The notes under the pieces are model-generated. The model saw only the letters and a list, made by a program, of their open reading frames with translations, was not told where the DNA came from and ran no database searches. A DNA stretch of 5,800 nucleotides from positions 1-5,800 of the forward strand of contig DXAS01000122.1 of assembly GCA_019116915.1 (NCBI GenBank). The letters are read 5' to 3'. Shown piece by piece: positions 1-5,200 of this stretch. This DNA is from Flavonifractor avicola (GTDB lineage Bacteria; Bacillota; Clostridia; Oscillospirales; Oscillospiraceae). The position numbers and the translations under genes were made by a program. How positions within the stretch are numbered: position 1 is the first letter of the stretch; the number at the start of each line of letters is the position of its first letter.

Positions 1-427
1 GGGACATGATGGCGATGTTGGTCACCTCGCTGCCGGTACCACAGGTGGTGGGGACGGCAATGAGGGTGTGATGCTTTACCAGCCGGTCGGGGGCCATGTC
101 ATACAGCTGATCCACGTTTTCCCCGTCCGCCACAGACAGGACCTTGGCGATGTCCAGCACAGAGCCGCCGCCAATGGCTACCACCCGACGATAGCCGGTC
201 TTGGCTGCGTCGGCCAGGATGGCGTCCACCATCACATCGGTGGGCTCCCCGGTACCGTACTCCTCCTGATAGATCACGTGACAGCACAGGCCCATCTGAC
301 CAAAGTAGGGCTCGTAGATGTACTTGTTGGTCAGAATCAAATCGCCCTCTGCCAACTGGAATTCCTGGACAAATTCGTCGCACGCGGAATAGCGGTGCAA
401 CTCTGGCTTCATGATAATCTCCATCAT
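1..427 (-). CDS. 4hbD: 4-hydroxybutyrate dehydrogenase (iron-containing alcohol dehydrogenase family), N-terminal part
   Basis: The protein interconverts 4-hydroxybutyrate and succinate semialdehyde with NAD(H) in the cytoplasm, a step in succinate- or 4-aminobutyrate-to-butyrate fermentation. The window holds 142 codons; the rest runs off the left edge (the Clostridium kluyveri enzyme is about 370 residues). Visible are the Rossmann-like N-terminal half, the nucleotide-binding GGGSVLDIAK at residues 86-95 and the family motif PTTCGTGSEVTN at 126-137. From memory, GDLILTNKYIYEP (28-40) and YQEEYGTGEPTD (53-64) match the C. kluyveri 4HbD pattern closely, which is why I name this member rather than a generic alcohol dehydrogenase. 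The metal ligands lie in the missing part. The start is the double ATG at 427/424: AAAGGA at 438-443 is 10 bases upstream and the length to the first conserved block fits. An internal ATG at 412 has its own weak GGAG. The gene is driven by the sigma-54 promoter at 494-509. Confidence 0.88.
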   Translation of the reverse strand, partial: MMEIIMKPELHRYSACDEFVQEFQLAEGDLILTNKYIYEPYFGQMGLCCHVIYQEEYGTGEPTDVMVDAILADAAKTGYRRVVAIGGGSVLDIAKVLSVADGENVDQLYDMAPDRLVKHHTLIAVPTTCGTGSEVTNIAIMS

Positions 428-493
428 ATCGCGCTCATCCTTTCTGCTTTTCAGTGCCATTTTCTGGGGAGATCCTTCCGCAATCATTCCAAA

Positions 494-509
494 TGCAAGC
501 CGCGTGCCA
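494..509 (-). promoter_or_regulatory. Sigma-54 (-24/-12) promoter of the 4-hydroxybutyrate dehydrogenase gene
   Basis: Read on the minus strand the site is TGGCACGCGGCTTGCA, an exact match to the sigma-54 consensus TGGCACG-N4-TTGCA. The invariant GG (508-507) and GC (496-495) are separated by exactly 10 bases. Transcription should start near 483, giving a leader of about 55 bases before the ATG at 427. The promoter should depend on RpoN and on an ATP-driven enhancer-binding activator; such an activator is encoded next door at 948-2918. Confidence 0.93.
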
Positions 510-521
510 AATGCAAAAAAT

Positions 522-543
522 CGGAAAACTGGAGCGTTTTCCG
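522..543. repeat. Perfect 8-bp inverted repeat upstream of the dehydrogenase promoter
   Basis: CGGAAAAC (522-529) and GTTTTCCG (536-543) are perfect inverted arms around a 6-base spacer. Relative to the predicted start near 483 it lies at about -39 to -60, between the -24 box and the upstream activator site. It could be an operator for a further regulator or a flexible spacer; nothing in the window identifies a protein for it. It is not followed by a T-run, so a terminator is unlikely. Confidence 0.5.
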
Positions 544-572
544 GGATGCAGGGCCGGAATTGGCCGGGCAAA

Positions 573-591
573 ATGTGCCGAATTGACACAT
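573..591. promoter_or_regulatory. Upstream activator site (dyad) for the sigma-54 activator, dehydrogenase side
   Basis: ATGTGCC-GAATT-GACACAT is a near-perfect dyad: seven-base arms with one mismatch around five bases. Its centre is about 100 bases upstream of the predicted start of the dehydrogenase promoter, the usual place for an enhancer of a sigma-54 activator. Its reverse complement matches the site at 3160-3178, upstream of the symporter, at 15 of 19 positions. The assignment to the neighbouring activator is inferred from this duplication and from gene context. Confidence 0.72.
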
Positions 592-603
592 AAAGGGGGT
601 ATC

Positions 604-632
604 ATGTGCCACCGTGTGCCAGCGATGGGACA
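604..632. promoter_or_regulatory. Additional TGTGCC half-sites of the activator site cluster
   Basis: ATGTGCC at 604-610 and TGTGCC at 615-620 are direct repeats of the half-site in the dyad at 573-591. The second half-site faces GGGACA (627-632) across six bases, forming a weaker dyad with non-standard spacing. The block TGTGCCAC (605-612) recurs at 3129-3136 on the symporter side. Clustered strong and weak sites would suit cooperative binding by an oligomeric activator, but this part is less certain than the main dyad. Confidence 0.45.
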
Positions 633-681
633 AAAAATGCCAGGGGGCACGCGCAGCATAATCTGCGCGTGCCCCCTGGCA
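632..681 (-). terminator. Strong intrinsic terminator, minus strand
   Basis: Two perfectly complementary 19-base arms (638-656 and 663-681) enclose a six-base loop, and on the minus strand the stem is followed at once by TTTTTT (637-632). No T-run follows on the plus strand, so it acts on leftward transcription. It should end transcripts from the activator gene and insulate the dehydrogenase promoter at 494-509. It lies 267 bases past the activator's stop codon, unusually far, which fits an insertion having pushed it away (see 690-943). Confidence 0.9.
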
Positions 682-710
682 CCGATTGGTATAGCTTCAG
701 CGAACAGAAC

Positions 711-727
711 CACCAGCTCTGCTGGTG
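711..727. repeat. Left-end hairpin of the candidate element
   Basis: CACCAGC and GCTGGTG form a perfect 7-bp stem around TCT. On the plus strand it is followed by AGGATAAAAAAGG, an A-run rather than a T-run, so it is not a plus-strand terminator. In the element model it would be the left subterminal hairpin, with the true left end a few to about 25 bases upstream. Confidence 0.6.
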
Positions 728-913
728 AGGATAAAAAAGGTTTAGCTGCAAGTGTCGAGCGAAGCGAGTTGACAAATAGCGACCTGCGATTTGAGGAAGC
801 TCTTGAAAGAAGGAAAGATGCTATTTTAATAGCGGGGGAGCAAGCGATGCAGGAGAAAAAAGTTTCGGCGCGTCTTGAGACGTCAGCCGGTGGCTAGCCC
901 TTATAGGGCCTAT

Positions 914-942
914 TCAAGCCTCCGGCTTAGCCGAGGCTTTGA
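914..942. repeat. Right-end bulged hairpin, just past the activator stop codon
   Basis: The arms TCAAGCCT-C-CGGC (914-926) and GCCGAGGCTTTGA (930-942) pair around TTA, leaving C922 and T940 unpaired. On the minus strand, the direction of the activator transcript, no T-run follows, so it is a poor terminator there; on the plus strand it is followed only by a weakly T-rich stretch. It ends six bases before the activator's stop codon. In the element model it is the right-end recognition hairpin. It may also protect the 3' end of the activator mRNA. Confidence 0.6.
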
Positions 943-947
943 CTTCT

Positions 948-2918
948 TTAGTGACGGAGATCCTGATAATCGATCTGATAGAGATCCAGTTTTCGGTAGA
1001 GGGTTCGACGGCTGATCTCGAGCAGCTCAGCTGCCTGCTTCACATTGCCGTGGGTCTGGTGGAGGGCCTGTTCAATGCGCTCCCGCTCCCCCTGGCGGAT
1101 GGACAGGGCGCGATCCGCCGCACCGGAGGGGGCGGGCTCTGCCTCCGCCCGGCTGTGGACGGCGTCCCGCACCTCCTGGGGGAGGTCGGCTGGGGAGATG
1201 AGCGGGGTGTCGGCCAGATAGACTGCCCGCTCCACGGTGTTCTCCAGCTGGCGCACATTCCCCGGCCAGGAATAGCCCTCCAGAATGGCCATGGCGTCGG
1301 GGGAGAATCCCTCTACACCGCGGCTGGGCAGGGTGGCCACATATTTCCGCAGAAAGTACTCCGCCAGCAGCCGGACATCGCCGGTGCGCGCCCGCAGAGG
1401 TGGAATCTGAATGTGAAATACGTTGATTCGGTAGAAGAGATCCTCCCGGAAGGCGTGCTGGGCCACCAGTTCCTCCAGATTTTGGTTGGTAGCAGTGATG
1501 ATACGCACATCAATGTGGACGGTTTTGCTGGCGCCGATGCGCCGAATCTCCCGGTTTTGCAGCACCCGTAGAAGGGTCACCTGCACATCGAAGGGCATAT
1601 CACCAATCTCGTCGAGAAAGATGGTACCGCCGTTGGCCAGCTCAAATTTGCCGGCGCAGCCCTCCCGCTTGGCCCCGGTAAAGCTACCACTCTCATAGCC
1701 AAACAGCTCGGCCTCGATCAGGCTCTTAGGCAGTGCGCCACAGTTGACGGCGATGAAGGGGCCGTCCCGGCGGGCGCTGGCGTTGTGGATGGCCTGGGCA
1801 AACAGCTCCTTACCGGTGCCGCTCTCACCGGTGAGGAAGACGTTGGCGTCATTCTGGGCGGCAATCTGGGCCATGTGCAACGCCTCCCACATAGCGCTAG
1901 AGTTGCCGATGATGTCCGCAAAGGAGAAATGGGCGTCGTTACCCATGATGTTGTTGACCCGCCGGTGCAGAGCGGACAGCCGCTCCAGCTGGACCACATA
2001 TTCTTGGCTGCCAGTGGGCTGCACTGACAGAGAGAAGGTGTACTTCTTCCGCCCGCGCTCCAGGGTGATGCTGCGGTTGGCGATCCCCCGCTGGAAGTCT
2101 TGGGGGGTGATGCTGTCACATCCCAGCAGCTCCAGCAGGTCGGCCCCGCACAGCTGCTTGGGCACCAGATCCAGCAGCTTGGTGGCCTGGGCGTTGTAGG
2201 CGAGCACCCGCAGGTTTTTGTCCAGCAGGAAAAGGGCCGAGGGCACCGTCTCGATAATGATATCCAGGTTCTGACGGGCCAGATCCAGTTCATCATAGGC
2301 GGCCTTCAGCTTGAGCTGCCGGGAGATGGCATCCGCAGCGGCCACCACCATGCCCAGGGTGTGGTAGTTGACCTGGTGGGCCATGCCGGACAGGCAGACT
2401 ACACCGCCCACCCGCCCGTCGGGCAGGAAAATAGGCGCCCCAGAGCAGGCCCAATCCCGATGTACCTCATAGTAGTGCTCTGCGGCAAAGACCTGGAGAG
2501 GCTGCTGGGTGGCGAGAACGGTGCCCACACCATTGGTGCCCAGCCTGGCCTCGCTGCGACAGGCCCCCTTGACCAGGGCGTTTTGCCTGGCGATATCCAG
2601 AATCTCCGGATCGCCCCGCTCGTACAGGAGGTAGCCCTCCTCGTCGCTGAGGATAACCAGAAAGTTGGAGCCGCGGATGAAGTTATAGAGCACATCCAAG
2701 TATGGAACGGCCACTTGGCAAAATGGTTGCCGCTGGGCGATGCGCTGCTCCACCGCCTGGTGCGGCAGGACGCCCTTGTCCCCATGCTCCATGGGCACAT
2801 CCTGCGCCTTACAGCGCTGCCAGGACTCCAGAATCACATCCCGCACACTGTCGGGAGGAATGGGTAAGCCGCGCTTCAGGCACTCTTTGGCGTGCATCAC
2901 CTCTTGTTGGTTGTTCAT
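948..2918 (-). CDS. Sigma-54-dependent transcriptional activator (GAF-PAS-AAA+-Fis HTH, AcoR-like)
   Basis: This 656-residue protein is an enhancer-binding activator that uses ATP hydrolysis to open sigma-54 RNA polymerase complexes. Domains in order: an N-terminal region and GAF-type sensor (about 20-205, with RLGTNGVGT at 125-133 as in the AcoR group), a PAS region (about 213-315), the AAA+ core (about 332-560) and a C-terminal Fis-type HTH (about 612-646). The core has Walker A GESGTGKE (364-371), the sigma-54 contact loop GSFTGA (411-416, a common variant of GAFTGA), Walker B TIFLDEIG (432-439), the arginine-finger segment REDLFYRINV (491-500) and WPGNVRQLEN (551-560). All catalytic motifs are intact. 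No receiver domain is present, so it probably senses a small molecule directly. The start at 2918 is chosen because AAGGAGG (2928-2934) lies 9 bases upstream; an in-frame ATG at 2963 lacks such a site. Promoter at 3052-3080; likely targets at 494-509 and 3303-3318. Confidence 0.95.
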   Translation of the reverse strand: MNNQQEVMHAKECLKRGLPIPPDSVRDVILESWQRCKAQDVPMEHGDKGVLPHQAVEQRIAQRQPFCQVAVPYLDVLYNFIRGSNFLVILSDEEGYLLYERGDPEILDIARQNALVKGACRSEARLGTNGVGTVLATQQPLQVFAAEHYYEVHRDWACSGAPIFLPDGRVGGVVCLSGMAHQVNYHTLGMVVAAADAISRQLKLKAAYDELDLARQNLDIIIETVPSALFLLDKNLRVLAYNAQATKLLDLVPKQLCGADLLELLGCDSITPQDFQRGIANRSITLERGRKKYTFSLSVQPTGSQEYVVQLERLSALHRRVNNIMGNDAHFSFADIIGNSSAMWEALHMAQIAAQNDANVFLTGESGTGKELFAQAIHNASARRDGPFIAVNCGALPKSLIEAELFGYESGSFTGAKREGCAGKFELANGGTIFLDEIGDMPFDVQVTLLRVLQNREIRRIGASKTVHIDVRIITATNQNLEELVAQHAFREDLFYRINVFHIQIPPLRARTGDVRLLAEYFLRKYVATLPSRGVEGFSPDAMAILEGYSWPGNVRQLENTVERAVYLADTPLISPADLPQEVRDAVHSRAEAEPAPSGAADRALSIRQGERERIEQALHQTHGNVKQAAELLEISRRTLYRKLDLYQIDYQDLRH

Positions 2919-3045
2919 GTCGCAGACCCTCCTTCGCGGATGTGTGTCGTGGCGCCGACCCATGCAGAGCTTGTCCTATAAAAAAGACAGCAAAATAAAG
3001 GCCAAAATGGAGGGAGGACGGCGCCGGTCGGTGTGCATGTGATCT
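2919..3045 (-). other. 5' leader of the activator mRNA
   Basis: About 127 bases separate the predicted start (near 3045) from the activator's ATG. The leader contains two copies of the palindrome GGCGCC (3020-3025 and 2951-2956) and complementary six-base blocks CCGACC/GGTCGG (3031-3026 with 2960-2955), so alternative long-range pairings are possible. There is a U-rich stretch near 2980 but no stem before it that would make a terminator. I see no recognisable riboswitch. Confidence 0.35.
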
Positions 3046-3051
3046 AGTAGA

Positions 3052-3080
3052 ATTGTAGCAGTATGAACGTCTTCTTTCAA
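3052..3080 (-). promoter_or_regulatory. Sigma-70-type promoter of the activator gene
   Basis: On the minus strand TTGAAA (3080-3075) and TACAAT (3057-3052) are separated by exactly 17 bases; each box differs from consensus at one position. The predicted start is near 3045. A housekeeping promoter suits a regulator that must be present before its ligand. The activator dyads at 3141-3178 lie 100-125 bases upstream of this start, so autoregulation is possible but not shown. Confidence 0.8.
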
Positions 3081-3128
3081 GGGAGCGGGAAAAATTCAGG
3101 AAAAGATCCGGCGTGTGCAGCGGATATG

Positions 3129-3157
3129 TGTGCCACGAGATGTGTCAAAAAGCACCA
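3129..3157. promoter_or_regulatory. Second activator site and half-site, symporter side
   Basis: TGTGTC-AAAAA-GCACCA (3141-3157) has the same left arm and spacing as the dyad at 3160-3178 but a degenerate right arm. Its start is 20 bases from that of the next site, close to two helical turns, which would place two bound dimers on the same face. TGTGCCAC at 3129-3136 repeats a block found at 605-612 on the dehydrogenase side. Confidence 0.55.
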
Positions 3158-3159
3158 GT

Positions 3160-3178
3160 ATATGTCAAAATGGCACAT
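3160..3178. promoter_or_regulatory. Upstream activator site (dyad) for the sigma-54 activator, symporter side
   Basis: ATATGTC-AAAAT-GGCACAT matches the reverse complement of the dyad at 573-591 at 15 of 19 positions, including the whole GGCACAT arm and the TGTC-AA core. Its centre lies about 160 bases upstream of the predicted symporter transcript start, within normal enhancer range for sigma-54 promoters. Two similar dyads upstream of two sigma-54 promoters flanking one activator gene is the main argument that this is its operator. Confidence 0.73.
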
Positions 3179-3302
3179 ACCGGGGGCCTGAGGCGGGAGG
3201 CACAGGGGAAGGAGCGGACTCCCCATCAAACACCCCCAGTGCGCCGGTTTCCAATGGCTTGGATGAGATCGGCGCCCCGAAATCCGGCCCAATCTGGAAA
3301 GT
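3179..3302. other. Spacer between activator sites and the symporter promoter
   Basis: About 125 GC-rich bases between the upstream dyads and the -24 box. The only structure I see is a weak, overlapping set of short arms around GGAG-CGGA-CTCC (3211-3222). No coding region, clear bending-protein site or second promoter is visible. Confidence 0.4.
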
Positions 3303-3318
3303 TGGCGCACAACTTGCA
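3303..3318 (+). promoter_or_regulatory. Sigma-54 (-24/-12) promoter of the symporter gene
   Basis: TGGCGCACAACTTGCA matches the sigma-54 consensus TGGCACR-N4-TTGCA with one substitution (G at 3307). The invariant GG (3304-3305) and GC (3316-3317) are separated by exactly 10 bases. The predicted start is near 3329, leaving a leader of about 98 bases. It should drive the symporter and, since no terminator intervenes, the small gene at 5201. Confidence 0.9.
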
Positions 3319-3324
3319 AATTAG

Positions 3325-3387
3325 CAGGGCGGACATCCCACTGCCCTGGAAAGGGGGGACAAGGACCAGGGGCAGGGGTAAATCCCC
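3325..3387 (+). repeat. Short hairpins in the symporter leader
   Basis: CAGGGC (3325-3330) pairs with GCCCTG (3343-3348), although the predicted transcript start lies inside the left arm, and GGGG-TAAAT-CCCC forms a small stem at 3375-3387. Neither is followed by a T-run. The second lies immediately before the GGAG at 3388 and could affect translation of the leader. Chance pairing in GC-rich DNA is a fair alternative. Confidence 0.35.
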
Positions 3388-3416
3388 GGAGAGCGAATAT
3401 GAGAAGAAAGGTGTGA
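3388..3416 (+). other. Possible five-codon leader minicistron (MRRKV) before the symporter
   Basis: GGAG (3388-3391), seven bases, then ATG AGA AGA AAG GTG TGA (3399-3416) is a well-spaced minicistron ending 10 bases before the symporter ATG. The symporter's own ribosome site is poor: AGAAAGG (3405-3411) is 15 bases from the ATG and no other in-frame start exists between the TGA at 3400-3402 and 3427. Ribosomes ending on the minicistron could reinitiate at the symporter. This is inferred from spacing alone. Confidence 0.35.
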
Positions 3417-3426
3417 ACGCGATTTT

Positions 3427-5157
3427 ATGAACTTTATAGTTATTGGCGTTATTGCGGCACTCGTCATCTACGGTATTTTCGTGGCGGTCATCTCTGTGAA
3501 GGCATCGCAGACCACCAGTACCTCTGGTGACTACCTGGTGGCGGGCCGTAACGTGGGTACCATTACCCTGCTGGCCACCGTTACTCTGTCTATCTGGAGC
3601 GCCCTGGCCTTCTACGGCTATGGCGCCAGCCTGTACCGCGACGGCATCGGATATTGGATCGGCGCCATGGGCGCCTGCTTTGTGGGCTTCTTTGCCCCTA
3701 CGATTATGTACCGGCTGTGGCTGCTGGGCAAGCAGTACGGCTACACTACCCCTGGCGACTTCTTCATGCATCGCTATAAATCTAAGGCCCTAAAGCTGGT
3801 CATTTCGGTCATCTGCTTTGTCTGTATCATCCCCTATATCTCTGTGCAGGTCAGCGGTGTGGCCAACGGCATTGTGACTACTACCGAAGGAAAAATCGGC
3901 TTTTGGATCTGCGTGGCCATCCTGGTGCTCTATATGTATGTCCACGTGCTGGGCGGCGGCAACAAGGCCGTGGTTGGCACCGACCTGTTCGCAGCTATCG
4001 TGGGCATTGCTATCGTCATCCTGACCACCGTAGTCTTTATCGTCAACGTGTGCAACGGCAGCCTGACCGAGGCCACCCAGAAGATCATCTCCGACGGCAA
4101 CGGCCAGGTCTTCCAGGTCACCGGGCGGTATGCCAACTGGGTCTCTTCTCTGGGTCTGTCTATCTCCGCCGGCATCTCTATCATCGCCTGGCCCCACATC
4201 TTCATCCGCTCCTATATGGCAAAAAGTGAGGATGTGTTCAAAGTCATGGGTGCCGCCTTCCCCATCCTGGAGCTCATCAGCTTTGGCTGCTTCATGATTC
4301 AGGGCATTTGGGCTGGCCGTGCCGCCTACCCCGCTCTGGAGAGCGCCGCCAGCGACAATGTCATCCCCATGCTGGCGTTGAACTACGCCCCAGCCATCCT
4401 GGCTATTCTGCTGGTCATTGGTGTATTCGCCTTCGGCCTGTCCACTGCGGACTCCCAGCTGGTGGTGGCCTCCTCTATCGTCACCCACGACATCATCCGT
4501 AAGGAGGGCCAGGAGGAGACCAATACCAAGCGCAACAACGCCATCTGTCTGACCGTGATCATGGTGGCCGTACTGATTGTCACCTACTTCCGTCCTCCCT
4601 TCCTGGTGACCTACGCCTACGGCTTCTGCGCCCCCGGCTTCGCCCAGCTGATGCCCGCCATGATCGGCGGCCTGTACTGGAAGCGGGGCACCAAGGAGGG
4701 TGCTCTAGCTGGCACCATCGTGGGCATGATCGCCGTGCTGTTTACCCTTTTTGTTACCAATCCCATCCCAATGCTGGATCCCATCCTGTGGGGGCTGATC
4801 CTCAACACCATTATTTATGTGGTAGTGAGCCTGGCTACTAAGCAGGACGATCAGGCCGCCAAGGAGATCCACGAGCCCCTCTTCAAGTTCTTTGCCAGTC
4901 GCGAGAATACCGCGCACAAGGTGTTGCTGGTACTCTATGCAGTCGTATTCGTCCAGTGCCATATTGTGGGCGTTTACCTGCCCAACACCCCCGCAAACTT
5001 TCTCTTCGGCTGGATGCCGCCCACTGTGTTCAACTACGCGCTTTGCGCTATTGAACTTGCTATTCTGGGCTACTTCTTCGGCAAGAACCGACTGTATGAG
5101 CCCGATGGCAGCATGAAAGACTTTGCCCCCTTCTGCCCGACTGGCAGAAAGGGATAA
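3427..5157 (+). CDS. Solute:sodium symporter (SSS family, TC 2.A.21)
   Basis: This 576-residue integral membrane protein should couple uptake of a small organic solute to the sodium gradient. The family is shown by the N-terminal block GDYLVAGRNVG (34-44), by about 13 to 15 hydrophobic segments (first at about 3-24, last at about 530-551), and by the sodium-site motif STADSQLVVASS (339-350), which keeps the Ser-Thr pair that binds sodium in characterised members such as PutP and vSGLT. FMHRYKSK (113-120) is a typical cytoplasmic loop. The region after about 470 has a polar cytoplasmic stretch (472-496) and two more helices, so the C-terminus is somewhat extended. The ATG at 3427 opens the first helix and is the only in-frame start after the stop at 3400. 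Expression probably needs the sigma-54 promoter at 3303-3318. Substrate is not readable; context suggests a compound feeding the 4-hydroxybutyrate/succinate semialdehyde branch, which is inference. Confidence 0.93.
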   Translation: MNFIVIGVIAALVIYGIFVAVISVKASQTTSTSGDYLVAGRNVGTITLLATVTLSIWSALAFYGYGASLYRDGIGYWIGAMGACFVGFFAPTIMYRLWLLGKQYGYTTPGDFFMHRYKSKALKLVISVICFVCIIPYISVQVSGVANGIVTTTEGKIGFWICVAILVLYMYVHVLGGGNKAVVGTDLFAAIVGIAIVILTTVVFIVNVCNGSLTEATQKIISDGNGQVFQVTGRYANWVSSLGLSISAGISIIAWPHIFIRSYMAKSEDVFKVMGAAFPILELISFGCFMIQGIWAGRAAYPALESAASDNVIPMLALNYAPAILAILLVIGVFAFGLSTADSQLVVASSIVTHDIIRKEGQEETNTKRNNAICLTVIMVAVLIVTYFRPPFLVTYAYGFCAPGFAQLMPAMIGGLYWKRGTKEGALAGTIVGMIAVLFTLFVTNPIPMLDPILWGLILNTIIYVVVSLATKQDDQAAKEIHEPLFKFFASRENTAHKVLLVLYAVVFVQCHIVGVYLPNTPANFLFGWMPPTVFNYALCAIELAILGYFFGKNRLYEPDGSMKDFAPFCPTGRKG

Positions 5158-5176
5158 GACATCGCCGCCCGGCGGC
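5131..5176 (+). repeat. Two hairpins at the symporter/small-gene junction
   Basis: TTCTGCC (5131-5137) and GGCAGAA (5143-5149) form a perfect 7-bp stem across the last symporter codons, and GCCGCC-C-GGCGGC (5164-5176) is a second stem in the 43-base gap. Neither is followed by a T-run, so they are unlikely to terminate and more likely mark processing, attenuation or mRNA stability between the two genes. Confidence 0.45.
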
Positions 5177-5200
5177 ATCCGAGTAAGGGAGGAACAGAGC

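Larger units (their letters stand above)
690..943 (+). mobile_element. Candidate small non-autonomous or decayed IS200/IS605-like element
   Basis: This stretch is AT-richer than its surroundings and full of short hairpins: 711-727, the mini-hairpin GCGAAGC at 759-765 within TGTC...GACA (753-774), GCTATT-TT-AATAGC at 820-833, CGTCT-TG-AGACG at 871-882, an imperfect one at 895-912, and a bulged one at 914-942. Subterminal hairpins at both ends, the right one with unpaired bases, are typical of IS200/IS605 ends recognised by Y1 transposases, and such elements leave no target duplication. No transposase is present. The plus strand is open to a TAG at 895-897 with a charged, protein-like tail (KKVSARLETSAGG), perhaps a relic of a TnpB 3' end overlapping its guide RNA. 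The ends are approximate. Alternatives are a structured noncoding RNA or an unrelated genomic repeat. I recognise the architecture, not the element. Confidence 0.42.

Noticed and set aside
68..586. 172-codon plus-strand open frame over the left end of the window
   Set aside because: It lies antisense to the dehydrogenase, whose conserved motifs are in the minus-strand frame, and it runs across the sigma-54 promoter; it has no convincing ribosome site.
677..692. TGGCACCGATTGG at 677 as a plus-strand sigma-54 promoter
   Set aside because: No GC occurs at the required spacing (the bases are TA), and the TGGCA is part of the terminator stem.
454..897. 147-codon plus-strand open frame through the first intergenic region
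   Set aside because: It runs through the sigma-54 promoter, the dyad and both arms of the terminator, so it is not a gene as a whole; only its last roughly 60 codons could be a transposon relic, recorded under 690-943.
2100..2867. Long plus-strand open frame (255 codons) opposite the activator
   Set aside because: It is antisense to the AAA+ activator gene and arises from GC-rich codon usage; no domain is recognisable.
2918..2963. Upstream ATG at 2963 as the start of the activator
   Set aside because: The 15 extra residues (MGRRHDTHPRRRVCD) are Arg/His-rich and unlike the family N-terminus, and the strong AAGGAGG lies just before the ATG at 2918 instead.
3171..3187. TGGCAC at 3171 as another sigma-54 -24 box
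   Set aside because: The position 10 bases after the GG is GG rather than the required GC; the block is better explained as the right arm of the activator dyad.
3113..3430. Plus-strand open frame whose TGA overlaps the symporter ATG (ATGA), which looks like translational coupling
   Set aside because: It spans the activator sites and the sigma-54 promoter and begins far upstream of the predicted transcript start, so it is not on that mRNA; the overlap appears fortuitous.
3790..4488. 232-codon minus-strand open frame inside the symporter
   Set aside because: It is antisense to conserved transmembrane segments and its Asp/Gly/His-rich composition is typical of a shadow frame.
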